Shown piece after piece: positions 37,340 through 51,399 of a stretch of DNA of 64,000 bases. The notes beneath the pieces were generated by a model. The model was not told the origin of the DNA. It saw only the letters and a program-made list of their open reading frames with translations, and did no database searches. Both the position numbers and the translations under genes were made by a program. How positions within the stretch are numbered: position 1 is the stretch's first letter; every line of letters starts with the position of its first letter. Source of the stretch: Vanilla planifolia (lineage: Eukaryota; Streptophyta; Magnoliopsida; Asparagales; Orchidaceae); assembly GCA_023846275.1 (NCBI GenBank), contig CM043868.1:12495755-12559754 (forward strand), read 5' to 3'.

Positions 37340-40300
37340 AAAGGGGCAAGTAAGGGGGTGAATTTTGCAAGTTCAAAACTTCAAGCCAACTAAAAAACTC
37401 GATCAATATCATAACAAAAATTTTTCTTATTATTAATCCTATTGGCTCTTTTAATAATTATTTTAAGAAAATATTGTTATACTTTACAAAAATTATGTAT
37501 AATATAAATAAAGTATATAAAAAATTTCTAGTAGTTTAATCTAAACTTGGATCTACATCTACCATAAGACAAATAACTTGATAATCAACTAAAATATTAA
37601 CTTAATGAAAGCCTACAACATTGGCGTAATAAACGTTTACACATGAATAAAAGACTAATAAAAAGAGATAAGAGTAAACTCCTAACAAAAGGTAAGGAAA
37701 TCAAAATAAAAGCTCAACACAATTGATCATACAACCCTATCACAACTTAATGCAAGAGGTACACTAAATTGTGTTAAAAGCAATATAGAGAGATATGTAA
37801 TAATGATTAAGGAAGTAACTAAAAAATAGTATACAACTTAGCTCAATGAAAGAAGATTATGACAAATATTCTAAGCTAATTGTCATGACCTGACTCTTTT
37901 TCTTTCTAAAGAATGTTGATTACAATATATATCACAGAGATATTTAAATAAATATTAATCTTTAACATCATGTTTGGATTCTTTTAAATAGCCATTTCCT
38001 AACTCTTAAAAGTCTATAAGACTATCTCTAATGACTATGTCAAAAATCAATCAAACTAATCATTATTCACAATTTGAATTGATAATACTTTTATGATCTG
38101 TAGATTATATAAGTATGATGCAAATATTATTCACATTCTATATTGATATTATTTGTACGATCCATAGATCATGTAAATATGATGCTATATAGTTTCTCAA
38201 TTATCAAAATATTGAATCGTTAGTACTTATATAATCTATAAATCAAATAATTATGATATCATATAATTTCTTAGTTATCAAAAGAATGAACTGATAGTAC
38301 TTGTATGATCCATAGATCATATAAATACAATAATGTATAAAATTTTAACTATTAAAAGACTAAACTAATAATATTTGTATAGCCCATTGATCATATAAAT
38401 ATGATACTATCCAGTATTTTAATTTAATATAAGATCATTCTTATATAATAAAACATTTTTAAGTATAAACATAACACATCTTTTTAAGGTCCAAATAAGT
38501 GAAATGATGTAGTAATAAGAAATGATATCATACTTATATGTTGAAAATACACTCTCATAAAGCCTAAGTTTTCTTTTATGATACAAGATGATATGTGTAT
38601 GAACCTAATATCATATATGTACACATTACAATGTCAAAATCATACATTCATCACTTGATCTAATCATTATCTAATCCTACGAAGGAACACATCGTATGAA
38701 TATAATAAGTATCATTTTACTTGTACGAAGATTAATAACACTAAGCCTCAAAATTCATCTCTAAGGTAAGCCATCCATGCACTTATACAATAGAGGTATC
38801 ATATTCATATGAATAGTTTAAACAACTAAATACTATAGGATTGCTCTTGATTAATATATTATTCAATTTTTAGATAAACTAGTTGTATGATACAATGAAG
38901 GTCATAATTGTTGTATGATTAGGACATAATCATTCTTTTATACATGAATTAATCACTTTCTAAGTCCTAACTTTATTTGAAAATAATGATTGATGCAACT
39001 TAATGCAATGTTTTAAAACATAAAACGTAAATAATTAAATGAGATAAATGTTTTGAATTAAAGATTACATAAGTGAAAAAATAAGTTTATAATATTTAAA
39101 CATTCTTGCTCATACCTTATTGAAACTTCAGTGTCCCAAGTAAATTGTTATAGGTTTTGACATTTTAATTACTATAATAAAATATCTCAATAAATATTTT
39201 ATCATTGTATTGCTCAAGTTATTTTAAGAAATTTTAAGAATATTTTAAGATTTTAAGGTATCGTATAATATGATATCGTAGGATTATATTGAACAATTGA
39301 ATGAGAGAATTAATAAGATAAAAAGATTCATAATATAAGATTATCTTGTATAAGTAAGATTATTACCATGTACATGTATGACAGTCTAATAGGTTTAGTA
39401 AATAAAATATTGATTATATAGTATGATCGTTGAGTATCATATGGTATAATCAAGTATAAGAAAGAATGAGCTTAAAAGAAGTGTAAATATACCCAAAAGT
39501 AGGTTAAGGATTATATAAGATAATTAGGCCATTGTACAAGGCTATGAATGCATAGAAATAAAGGAAAAATTAATTAAGTTAGAGTCTTAAGTAACCAATA
39601 AACAAATCATATAATACAATGAGTGTTAATGTATTAACATAATCAGGTGTGTAAGCATAGTATAATTAAATAGTTAGGTTAGGTTCTAATGTAATAAGAA
39701 AAATGTATCATATGATATAATAATATTAATCATACAAATCAATCAAAAGAGAGATTAAAGTTAGATGACTATCATATAGGTATGATTATATCATCGTATG
39801 AATATAATGAGTGTAGAACTCAATACCCAATCATATAAGTATGATAAGACAAGTTTATTAATATAATAATATATATTTAGTGAGAATCTATTGAAATATT
39901 GGATCATATAATGTGATATAAATATTTATGATCATATGAGAGAAAATGAAATGGGTTATAACATGAAATCATTTAAAGAAAAATACCCTAAGCTAGTCAT
40001 ACAATATGATATACTAATCATATCAGTATGATCATAACATAAGAGCATGACCTATAAGATCATCATTGGTTATAACTTAGTAAAGAGATATAAGAAATTG
40101 ATCATAAAGAAATATCATGTAGTATAATGCAAGAGTGCTTGAAAATAGTCAATTGAAGAGTGTCTTATAGTATGATGAGCAAAAATATATTGTATAATAA
40201 TATGAAGACTAGCATCATAAACAAAATCATCTATATGATATAAGAGGAATGGGAGTATTATATTAGTATGATTGTGAGAACGTAATAATAAGATAAGAAG

Positions 40301-41000
40301 AAATTGAAATAGATTTAAACAAAGTTGAGAATCATTGATACATACGAGCAATCATACTAATATTATTAGTAGAAACTAAGTTGATCATAAAATAAAAAAT
40401 GACAAACAACTAAGAAAACTTACATGGGGTCAGTTTAATCAATGGAAAACCATTGGATTTATGTGGAAATTAAGTCTAAGAGATTCAAACTCAAAGTAAC
40501 ACAACTATTGGAGGGAGATAAATATATGAAAAATGAAAATAGACATTAGTTGAGTATAATAGCAAGTGAGGTTAAACTTGAGAAATATTTTCTTAGAAAA
40601 ACTTATGCAATGAACTTTCTTCATTTATGGTAGAGTGATGGAAGTAGAGAAAAGAAGTGCTCTTAAGTGTTGAAAAGAATATGAGAGGAGTTAGATGCAC
40701 AAGAAAGACAACTCCAATAAAAAAGTGTTAAGGTATTATAATAACCATGATTTAGAGCAAAACACCTAAACGTGGTAAGACTACTACATGGTTTAAATGG
40801 TAGGCATATCTTTTAACTATGTGTATATGTTTGATGCAATGTGTGTAGTGTTTGGTTGGATGCCTCAAAAGTCATTTAAAAGCATTATATAGAAGATTTT
40901 GTTAACCTTGATTTTATTAACATATTGCTATTAATTAGAGGATGCTATTATAGGAAAAATTTGTATATATAACTTGCTTGTATTGATAAAATATCAAATT
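37340..41000. repeat. AT-rich dispersed repeat with palindromic ATCATA/TATGAT motifs
   Basis: It begins with the motif AAGGGGGTGAATT at about 37353, which recurs at 57756 (plus) and 56812-56825 (minus). From about 38500 to 40400 the sequence is dense with short words such as ATCATATA, GTATGATA and CATATGATA. Similar fields occur at 43140-43900 and 58860-59620. No open frame has family similarity. This is probably non-coding sequence of an old retroelement family, but no ends were proved. Confidence 0.45.
38088..38440. repeat. Tandem array, about 73-base unit, five copies
   Basis: Units contain a TTGTATGATCCATAGATCAT-like core followed by AAATATGATA. Cores lie near 38088, 38153, 38227, 38300 and 38375. 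The copies have diverged from one another. Confidence 0.75.
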
Positions 41001-41062
41001 ATAGATGCATGAATAGATAAGAAATACATATGAGATAATGATTTATTTAAGATTCTTACTAG

Positions 41063-41064
<2 letters not shown>

Positions 41065-41102
<38 letters not shown>

Positions 41103-41161
41103 TTAAAAGGAAATAAAAAAATCATTATGGATGTCATATAGTAATAATTTTTATAGCATAA

Positions 41162-41207
<46 letters not shown>

Positions 41208-41224
41208 GTGTGTGTGTGTGTGTG
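41065..41224. repeat. Paired (AT)n tracts and a (GT)n tract
   Basis: AT tracts at about 41065-41100 and 41166-41205 flank a 65-base spacer. The second runs into a GT tract (41207-41224) with degenerate GT continuing to about 41250. Open frames across it are artefacts of the simple repeats. Confidence 0.95.
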
Positions 41225-41249
41225 CCTGCTTGTGTGTGTTTGTGTATGT

Positions 41250-42050
41250 GTATTGGCTAATGGTAGCAATGATAGTGGCAGATGGTCGTGGGTAGAGGCA
41301 AGCTGCGAAATCAATAAAAAATTTAATTTAAAGCAAATTTTAACCAAATTTTGTAATAGTGGACTTGTGAAACTGGTACAAAACCAATGAAAATATATTT
41401 ATGAGTTAATGTTAGATATTCCTACGTAACTATCAGGTTAATTAAAACTTATAGTATAAAAATAAGGACACAATTTATTAAAAAGAAAGATGGTGACATA
41501 AAAATCCATAATGATCTTAAAACAACTTAACAAAAATAACAAATGTATAATAAAATAGTTATCATATTACATGAAAGTTTAAAAACTAGTACTAATAAAG
41601 AAATCTGAAATAAGATATAAATACCCTCACACATACATAATATCAATCACACTCACAAGATAAATTTGTCTCTCAGTATCTAGGTCCTAAATTATCCTCT
41701 AAGGATTCGCTCAATGAGCGTCCACATCTTATCATATTATGTAAGTGAGAAATTATCATAATATACTTAGCAAACAAATATTTAGCTATATGTAGTAAAA
41801 CAAAACAAAATCCAATAAAATAGCAAAGTAATAAATTAAAGTAATAAATAAAATAATACCTAATAATTTTATAAAAGGAGTATTGTAATAATGTATACAT
41901 AGTAATATACATATATATCTAGCTCATCTTAAGCATATAATATTTTTATCTTACTTTTGTTTATTTACATGTTTATTTTATTTTATATTTAATTTTATTT
42001 TTTATATTTCTTTATTTTTTAATATTAATTCTTTCTCTAGAATTAGACTC
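41250..42050. other. Gene-free AT-rich DNA
   Basis: No coding similarity was found. The 79-codon minus-strand frame at 41673-41912 is AT-driven and not recognised. Confidence 0.45.
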
Positions 42051-42059
42051 TTTCATCAC

Positions 42060-42640
42060 CTGTATCCTGACATCTAGGAATCTCATATCATATTTTATCA
42101 TTATAAGCCTTGGTTTTTAACAAGTCATTGCCCCATTTATGAGTATCATGATATCATAAAGTGATGTATCTTATCTCATCATCACTAGTCTTTACCCTTA
42201 AGGGAACAAGATACTCAGACATGTCAGAGCCCCATTTCAAAGTACCCATGATATCATCGTATAGTCATCTCACCTTATAGCCAACATCCAGTGTTAAAAT
42301 AAAAACGAGGCCACTAAAATGTAGAAGTTCCATCTTTTAACACACATGACACTTGGGAGTGAAGTAGCCTATCATCTCCAAGTCTTGCTTATTAATGCCA
42401 ATATCTTATGCTGACAAAGAATAAGGTGCTCAAAATGCAAGAGCCTATCTCTAAGTACCCATGACATCATCAGGTAGTTGTTACTCATTATAGCTCATTT
42501 TTTATGCTAATAAGAAAAAAAAAACACTGATATGACACCTAAGTGTAAAATATCTCATCATCACTAAGTTGAGACCTTTAACATGTCATGACCCCACCAT
42601 TGAGTACCGACATCATGAGTGATTTATGTTCTATATATAT
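42060..42640. repeat. Degenerate tandem repeats around GTACCCATGATATCAT
   Basis: Four clear copies of a GAGCCCCAT...GAGTAC..CATGATATCAT pattern lie near 42130, 42229, 42443 and 42592. The flanking phrase TCTCATCATCACTA is shared at about 42174 and 42552. Spacings are irregular, about 100 to 215 bases, as expected for an old, partly deleted array. Confidence 0.6.
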
Positions 42641-42840
42641 ATATATATCACATATTTGAAGTTACATCATCTAAAGTCCTACTCTTTCTTTGGCTATAAA
42701 AGTTATTTATTTTTTCTTTATTTTGTTTTCATTTTATTTTTCTTTATATTATTATATATTCTAATTTATAGCATCATATAACTCATATATTTATATATAT
42801 ATATATATATGTAGTTATATATATATATACATATATATAG
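42632..42840. repeat. AT microsatellites
   Basis: (AT)n runs occur at 42632-42648 and, interrupted, at 42791-42840. Confidence 0.9.
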
Positions 42841-43139
42841 TCATAAAGTAATATATCGAAACCAAAACATATGCAAGAAATGCTATATTATACAAATTCT
42901 CATATCATAATATATTCTACAATAATAGTAAGAGATTTTAAAGCCTACTTATATCATAGTTAATTAGTTTTCCTATCTAATGACTCTATGAAACATCTTC
43001 TATTACTTTTTTTTTCATTTATCGATTCTTATTTTTATAAAATTTTCATTACTTTTTATCAAATAATTCAATTTTTATTAAAAAAAATACTTCCTAAAAG
43101 TTTTACTTATCTGTTATAACAAAGTGCTCTCTTTTTCAG

Positions 43140-44340
43140 TTGTTAACATCATATCGTATAGGATAATCAACATTATAAAAATATACAATCAAAGCTTGAC
43201 CAAGGTTAAACTATTGCATTACTCTTATCGTATTAATCTGATCACCATGTCATAGTAGTATAATCCATAATAATCATTAAGTCATATTATGGATCAGATA
43301 AGGGATCTATAAAAAGTCTATTAATCAAATAAATGTACTAATTTAATTCTTATTTTGTATGTGTACAATCCATGTCTTATTAATATTTTTATTTTCACTT
43401 TATAAGTTATGATATCTTATATCATACGGTGCAACCTATGTTTGATGCTAATCGAACAACAAAACATACAAACAATCTCGATTTAGTCTAAAAACTTATT
43501 GTATAAGTCCACTAGAATTCTCGTATGATTATGATGACATTACATTTTCTACAACTAATCATGCTACTCTAATTCATCTTTTATATTGATATGATCTATT
43601 ATTTAAATATATAATACCATTACCCACATCATATTAGCATGCTAATAACATCGTACAAGTATGATTCATGATCATTGTACTATGCAACTACATATCAGTC
43701 TAATATATGCATCATACTAGCATGATCCATATTCATTTATATAAATATGGTCAGAGGAGCAATCAAACAAGATGATCACTTGATTAAGTATTACATAACT
43801 TATTGTATGATCACCAACATCTACTCATGCATCATTCTAATGCAATCATCCTATAGTATTAATACCATATCCCCAAATTATTAATTTGGATGGGATAATT
43901 ATCCAATGCACCATAATACTAACAAAATAAACCAATTACACTAGTATAAATTTTTATAGATTCTTTTTTAGCACTTAATTTGAAAAGCTTTCAACCTCCA
44001 ATTATCAAGATTGTACTAGAATAATCTAAATGATTTCCTTCTATGATCAATGAAATTGAAAGCTGCAACAGCCTCTAGCTCTTTCAACTTCTCATTAAAA
44101 CTCATATGCAACTTGTACATGACATTAAAATCAATTAATACATGTTGTTAGAAGAAAGATTGGATAGGATCCTTACCTTTCTATGTTGTTTTAGAAAAAC
44201 AAAATCCAAAAATCTCTTTCTTTTCTATTGACTTGCTTCTTTCATTTTCTAGCTTATTATTTTTCTTAAAGGGTAGAGTTGTTCTCTTCCCTTTTTAATC
44301 TCCAACTCTCCTCTCCCTCTCTCCTTCTCTCTCAAAGTTT
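43140..44340. repeat. Second AT palindrome field with pyrimidine-rich tail
   Basis: 43140-43900 carries the same class of short palindromic words as 38500-40400. It is followed by a pyrimidine-rich stretch (44190-44335) with CTCTCCTCTCCCTCTCTCC. A comparable order of palindrome field then C/T-rich stretch occurs at 58860-60300. No genes are present. Confidence 0.45.
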
Positions 44341-44789
44341 TAATTAATTAATGTTTTCTTTATAAATTCATAAAAAATCAATTCATCTTTGAAAATTAAA
44401 AATCACACATTAATGAGTTTCTCATGATAAGATATTCAAAATAGTATGCTCAAATATAAAATTTAGTTACTTATATTTTGTTATGCCTTTTGAGATACAA
44501 CTCAACATATTTTTAAATTTTAAATTTTTAGTACTGTTATTTGATATATAAAGCATGCTTTAAGAGAATATGAGAGCTTAATTAAGTGGACTATGACACA
44601 ATCATCAAAATCAATTAGCTAGAAGTAAATTTAAATTAAATCTTATAAGTTACTTTTAAATAAAGGTGGTTAGAATTTTATCACAATTGAATATTCATGG
44701 ATAAAGAAGCAAAGAAGCATAGAATTAAGGGTAAATTATCAAGGAGATTATGATGCATTGCAAATTATTAACATGTGCAAATTATTTTG

Positions 44790-45110
44790 AAAATATGCCA
44801 TCGATCGTGTGATTTCTTATTTGGCCTTTTATGAACTCTACTTATATATGTACCTTGCTACTTCATCACTACATGAGCACTTTGGAGTGTGTTACTAAAA
44901 TCATTTTTTCCTTCATGCTGAGATACCTTATGTTAAAAATTATTCAAAGCCATTGGCTTTTGAGAAAGCCCTTACTTGCTCGATGATTCTAATATTTTTT
45001 TATTCTGAATCTATAACACCTTTTAGTAGACTCTTATATGGATACATTACTTGAACCTAAGCATTTCTCAATTGTCTATGAGCTAACATAGGTTTTAACA
45101 TATATCTTAC
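44790..45110 (+). repeat. Left direct repeat (LTR remnant) of the large gypsy fossil
   Basis: It is shared in order with 51068-51375: both open with GTGATTTCTTATTTG and both contain ACCTTGCTACTTCA and AAAATCATTTTTTC. The match does not extend far on either side. Confidence 0.65.
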
Positions 45111-45198
45111 GTCATCAATAAATAGTTTACTTTAGAGACTTTCATGCTTTTTAAATAATCATCTTTTAATTTTTTGTATTTGTTTTTTGTTAAAAGTT

Positions 45199-45219
45199 AT
45201 TATATATATATATATATAA
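45199..45219. repeat. AT microsatellite
   Basis: A short (AT)n run. Confidence 0.9.
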
Positions 45220-48200
45220 TCTTATTTTCAAGTTTGATGCTATAAAATTTTTATTTATATGATCTCTTATTATTACATTTAAAGATTTAACTTTTTACTT
45301 TTTTCTTTAAGATTTTAAATTAAGAACTTTATTTTTAAACTAATAGTTTATGACCATTAGGTTTAGAAAATAATATAAAATATCTAATTCTCAACCTACA
45401 CAATCACTCATGGACCTGGTAATACAACATGCAATTTTAGAACTAACTCATTTGATGTAAATGCTAAGAGCAACCTTAGAACATTCATAGATCGATTAAA
45501 GCAATATAGAGATAGTAGATCAAGTAAAACCCATAGATCAAATAGGTTTATGATAAATGACTCCAAAGTTGGAAAAATGTCCTCTAAAAAATCTAACCAA
45601 TTAGAACATCAACCTAAGCATCAAGATACTCCACGTACTCATTATAAAAGACATAGTAGGGATGATGATCACTAGGTTAACATGGTTAAAAAGAAACACC
45701 TACATTTCATGGTAGTTTATCCCCTAAACAATATCAAAATTAAGAAATGAGAATGAAGCATTATTTTAATTGGTATGATCTTATTGAGCATCAAAAGTAC
45801 CTATTTACAAAAACTAATCTCACATCACATGTTAAATTATTTGTTCACACACTAGAAAAGTGATATCTTTACAAAGATTAAGTATTACCCAAACCATGAG
45901 AAGAACTCAAGATTAGCATACAAGCTAAATATATACCCACCTTTTATTTAAGTAAACTTTTTGATAAATGGTAACATCTATCTTAAGGCTTAAAAGACTA
46001 TTGATAAATATATTACTAAATTTGAGAATTTTTTGCTTAGATGTGGTGTACAAGAGCTTGATTAAGTATTATTATCTTTAATTTGAGCTGGGCTAAGAGA
46101 GTCTATTCAAGTTGAGTTATACTTGAGAAATATTATTAATTTAGAGAAAGCATATAAAGTGACCCATGATGTAGAATGTGATTTAAAAAATCAATTTCTT
46201 GTAAGAATGAGATTTCTTCATCCATTTCTTCTCTCAAACTCATACCACCACTTTTACTATTCATTTTACTTCTACTCTACAAGAAACCCACGCTCCTCAA
46301 CTTATACCAACAACCTATCAATTCCAACTTTAAAAAAACCATCTACGAGTTTCAGAGTTGAGTGTTATCATTGTCACGGAAGAGGGCATGCCGCAACCTA
46401 GTGTTGTAAGAGTGTCTTACATAAAGACATAGAAGAAGAATTAGAAAAAAAATATTGAAGTTGAGGAAAAGGATGTTATATAGTCAGATGAGAAGGCTAA
46501 AGAAGAATTACAATCATCAGGTAAAAGTCTATACTATATTGGATCACCCATAGCTATTGTGAGATATATTTTGACTATATCAGGACCATTTAATGATTGG
46601 TGAAGAACCAATATTTTTAGTATCTTTATTAGAATTAAAGATTAATCTTGTAAGATTGTAATATAAAGCAATATCCATATCAATGTTATAGTACAAAATA
46701 CTACCAAAAGTATAGGTTTAAAACTCACAGACTATCCTCATCCATGCATCGTATCTTAGATTGACAAAATTTTAGTTTTTATATAACAAAGGTATTGTGT
46801 TCCTCTAAAGTAAGTAGATGGTCTTATCTTAGAAAGACCTTAGTTATATGATCGAGATGCTACCTTAAATAGGAGAACTAATATGTGTACTTTCATATAC
46901 TAAGGGAAGAAGATCATGTTATACCATTCATCTCTCATGAAAAGAAATTCTAACCCAAATACTCCAAAAGAAAAAAGATAAACAAAAAAAATTACTTAGT
47001 ATCATTTCACTAGTCGAGATAGAGAGGGATATAGCTTATGATTAAGTTATCTAGTTTATGATAATTACAAAAGTGCTTACAAGTATACGCATACCACCAC
47101 ACATAATCCAACCCTTCTTAAAGAATTTATAGACATATCTCGATGACTTGCAATAAACCCCCCCACCTTTAAGAGATATTTAGTATGCTATAGATCTAGT
47201 TCTTGGCACTGCACTACCACCTTTAACATATTAACAATCATATCCATTGACATATGTAGACATTACTCGACAAGTAAACGAGCTTATTCAAAAGAGATTT
47301 ATTAGGAAAAGTATTAGTCCATGCATTGTTGATACTTCATTAGCTCCAAAGAAAGATAAAACTTGATGCATGTGTACAGATAGTCATACTATTAACAAAA
47401 TCATGATTAAATACAAGTTTTCAATTCCTAAGCTTAATGATCTATTATATCAAATGGTAGTAGCCACCATATTTTATAAAATTTATTTAAAAATGGATAC
47501 AATCATGTTAGAATTTGCCTAAGTGATGAATGTAAGACTATCCTTAAAACAAAAAATAGATTATATGAATGATTAGTTATGTCATTTGCATTATGTAGTA
47601 CATTAAGTATATTTATGCAACTTATGACTCAATTTTAAGGCTTTATCTAAGTCATTATGTAGTTGTCTATTTTGATGACTTATTGATTTATAGTCGTACC
47701 TCATTTGAATATTTAAGACGTCTTAGAAGGTATGCACTACATTACGTGAACAATATTTATTTACTAGTCTTAAGATGTATGAAATTTGGTTGGAAAGAGT
47801 ATCATTCCTAGGTTTTATAGTTTCAAAAAAAGGATTAACTATTGAACCTAAAAAGATAAAAACCATTATTGAATGGCCAACTCCAATTAATTTACATGAA
47901 GTTCATAGTTTTTATGGATTGATTATTTTTTATTGATGGTTCATATAAGGATTTAGCATTATAGTAACCACAACTACATATTGTATTAAAAAGGGAGGAT
48001 TTAATTATAAAATAAAATAGAATTAGCATTCACTAAATTAAAAAAAATCAATAATTCAAGCACCAGTCCAAAGATTACCAGACTTTTCAACCAACTTTGA
48101 AGCCTCTTGTGTTGCTTTAGGAGTAGGTATTAGTAAAGTCCTGAGTTATGGTTGTCGTCCTATCACATTCTTCAATGAAAAGTTAAATGCAGCAAGAAAG

Positions 48201-49959
48201 AAATACTCTACCTATTAAAAAAACTTTATCTGATAGTATAATCACTAAGATATTAGAGACAATATATGTTGTCTTAAGAATTTCTTCTTTATTTAGACCA
48301 TGAAGCATTAAATATTAAAATTCAAAAAAGAATTTAAGTCATCAACATGCTAAATGGTTTGAATATTTACAAGCATTTACTTTTATTTTGAAACATAAGT
48401 CAGCAGTGGAGAATAAAGTAACAATTGTATTAAGTTATCTTGTTTATTTATTATCAACAATGATTATACGTGTTCCTGAATTTGAATGCATAAAAAATTT
48501 ATATATGACTACTTAGACCTAAGTGATATCTATTAAGAAGTCAATACTTTACCTACTAAAATTTTTGGTGATTATATTTTAAGTGATGGCTTTTTGCTTC
48601 GTAGATTTTGACTTTGCATTCCACGCACATCTCTTAAGGATTTTCTTGCTTAAGAAATACATGTTGTAAGTCTCATTGGACATTTTGGTTGAGAAAACCA
48701 TAAAAGAAGTGATTGATTGATTTTATTGGCCAAGATTGCCCCAATAAGTTGCATTAATAATTCTTTAATGTAGAACTTATATCACAACTAAATTAAGTAA
48801 TTAGACCAAGGTGCATATACACCATTACCTATATCACAATGAATTTGGGAAGACATAAGTATGAGCTTTATATTAAGATTTCCCAAAACTATTAGAAAGC
48901 ATGATTTTGTATTCGTAGTTAATGATAGATTTTCTAAAATGACTCATTTCATACCTTATCATACGACATCAGATGACTCCCATATTACGAACTTATGTCT
49001 TGATGAAATTGTTAAGCGACATGGTTACCTCGAATAATTGCATTAGATCATGATGTCTAATTCATTACCTACTTCAAAAACACTCTGATACTTGATGAAA
49101 ATGAAACTTAGGTTTTTATCAACCTATTATCCTGAGACAGATGATTAAATAGAAGTAGTCAATGAAAACTTAAGTAACCTTCTTCATAGCCTAATAGAGG
49201 AATATGTTTCAACTTAGGAACTTTTATTATTATACATTAAATTTACCTATAGTAATTTTATTAATAGAACAACAAGTTTGAGTCCTTTTAAAATTTTTTA
49301 AATCATTTCTTAACAACCTATTAATTTGATTTTCTTACTTCATAATTTTCACTCTTCTGACTTTATTGAGTCTTTTGCTTATCATTACATAAATTTATTA
49401 TCAAACAAATTAAGTAATAATTACATATTTAAATGACAAGTAAATGCTCATAAACTATGTGACGATTCGTGTTATGTCCAAAAGATTCCTATTAGAAATC
49501 CTCAATTAATTGCATGCCCGCAGTGATAATCCGTTTAAAATATTAAAAAAACTAAGTAACAATATACATGTTTTAGGTTTACCTGAATGTTATGAAATAA
49601 GTACTACCTTTAATAGTTGAGATTATTTATCTTATAAGAAATCATAATAAATACCTAGTGAGCCTTTTGATCCTTCACCATCATTATCAAGTGACCTATC
49701 CCACTAAAATATTTAGTCCCGTTTGGTTAGTTGAGAGATCAAGTGAAGCAAATTTTAAATGATTAAATAGTTTTCACATAGGATTAACTACAATAAAGAT
49801 TTTTGGTACGTTGGTGAGACCATCCTGTCTTTGACAACACTTGGATTACTGAAGAGGAGCTTCATCGCCTAAACCCAAAGATGTTAGAGTAGTATTAGAG
49901 ATTTCACTTGAACTCCACATAATTAAGCTCCTTCCCACCTAGAGAGGATGATGTAATAG

Positions 49960-51060
49960 TATCTAGAACATCACACAAAAGTGCCACTTGGAGGTGTACT
50001 AGTTTTATTAAGACTCAAAGTAAAGTTAACATTGGCTCATATACTTCTCATTAGTTTATTATCATTATCATTATAAAGGTCAATTATAAGTGACCCTTAT
50101 TTATTACATATTTTAGTTTAATTTTTATCATTTCGTCAATGTATTTGTATCAATACTTTAGTTTTAGTTGTTTAAAAATCAATTGATAGCTTTTTTTATT
50201 TTATTAACTTTATATTTAGTACAAAACATCCTGTGGATCGTCACATAACTTTGCAGGTGCAAAATTTGGTTGAAAATGATTTCAAAAAAAGGCAAAATTA
50301 TGTTTTGGGCTGTTCCCATCATCATCCATCGTTTGTCGCCTTCTTTCATCATTACTATAGCTATCAACAGTCACTGTTTGTGCCAACATGCATGGCTTGC
50401 TCGATCGATGTCGACCATTCAAACTAGTAGATTCGCTTGACCTACACCAACCCATCAACACCCGTAAACCCAATCCATAAATGTACTCAACCCAACAACA
50501 TGTGATATCCTCTCCACCTACATAGCATAGATCACACTACCCATCGCATTGTCTCTCATCATTACCATCGACACAAATGTGCATGCTTTTTTGGGAACTT
50601 TTACATTAAATAATTTTGTAACTTTTCAAGTCAATTTTTTTTTGTAAATTTTAAAGTATTTATTCTATAATTTGTACTATTTTAGAATTATGAAATATCT
50701 TTTAAAATTTTAAAAATATGTTCTTTAGTATTCTTAAATATCTTTTTATTTTTTTAAGTTAACAAATTACTAGTGTATCTTTGAGTTCTTTATAAATAAG
50801 AATACTCACCATGTTGTACATGATAAATTTTTTAATAAAATAATGAAGTGCTGTCACTAAGCTTGTTTGACCAAGCGTGTTGTGTACAAATAATCTGACA
50901 ATATAATTCTAAAAGTAAGCTTGGAAGGCAAGTGAGATGTTCAAAAAAAGAGATCTCGACCCATTGTCAAACATTCACAAGAGCATCAAATCACAATGGA
51001 ACTTCATTTTGTTTTAACTTTCAAGAAATTTAATTATCGCACTTCGCTTTCTTATTAGTG
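49960..51060. other. Non-coding 3' part of the large gypsy fossil
   Basis: No coding similarity was found. A GC-richer patch at 50290-50600 gives short overlapping open frames on both strands, none recognised. This is probably LTR sequence of the fossil. Confidence 0.4.
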
Positions 51061-51067
51061 AATGTGA

Positions 51068-51375
51068 TGATGTGATTTCTTATTTGATTTTGTATGAACT
51101 CTTGTTGAGTATATACCTTGCTACTTCACCACTAACATGAATTCTTGGGTATGTGTTATTAAAATCATTTTTTCTCTAAATTGAAATCCCTTATGTTAAA
51201 GATCAATATAAGTCTTTGGTTTTTAGGAAAGTCCTTACTTGTTTAGTGATTTTAGGATTTCTAGTTTTAAACCTATTATACCTTTGAATATGCCTATATA
51301 TGTATATATTGCTTGAGACTAAACACTACTAAATTGTCTGAGTTAAAATAGGTTTTAGCATATCGTTCATATTTC
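51068..51375 (+). repeat. Right direct repeat (LTR remnant) of the large gypsy fossil
   Basis: Partner of 44790-45110. The full right LTR may begin as early as about 49951, just after the purine-rich stretch. If so, the left LTR has lost its front part. Confidence 0.65.
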
Positions 51376-51399
51376 TAAACAGCTTAGATTCAAATCTAG

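Larger units (their letters stand above)
44760..51390 (+). mobile_element. Large Ty3/gypsy retroelement fossil
   Basis: A plus-strand element with recognisable remains of gag (about 45700-46200), a CCHC zinc knuckle (46357-46404), reverse transcriptase (about 47320-47850, with a YFDDLLIYS-like active-site region at 47670), RNase H (about 48060-48350) and integrase (about 48640-49640). It ends in a purine-rich stretch near 49930-49950. RT before integrase marks it as gypsy. A direct repeat of about 320 bases lies at both sides (44790-45110 and 51068-51375) at roughly 70-75 percent identity by eye, consistent with LTR remnants. Breaks number in the dozens. It is very old. Confidence 0.8.

Noticed and set aside
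40994-41347. 117-codon minus-strand frame with Ile-Tyr and Thr-His runs
   Set aside because: It is translated AT and GT microsatellite sequence.
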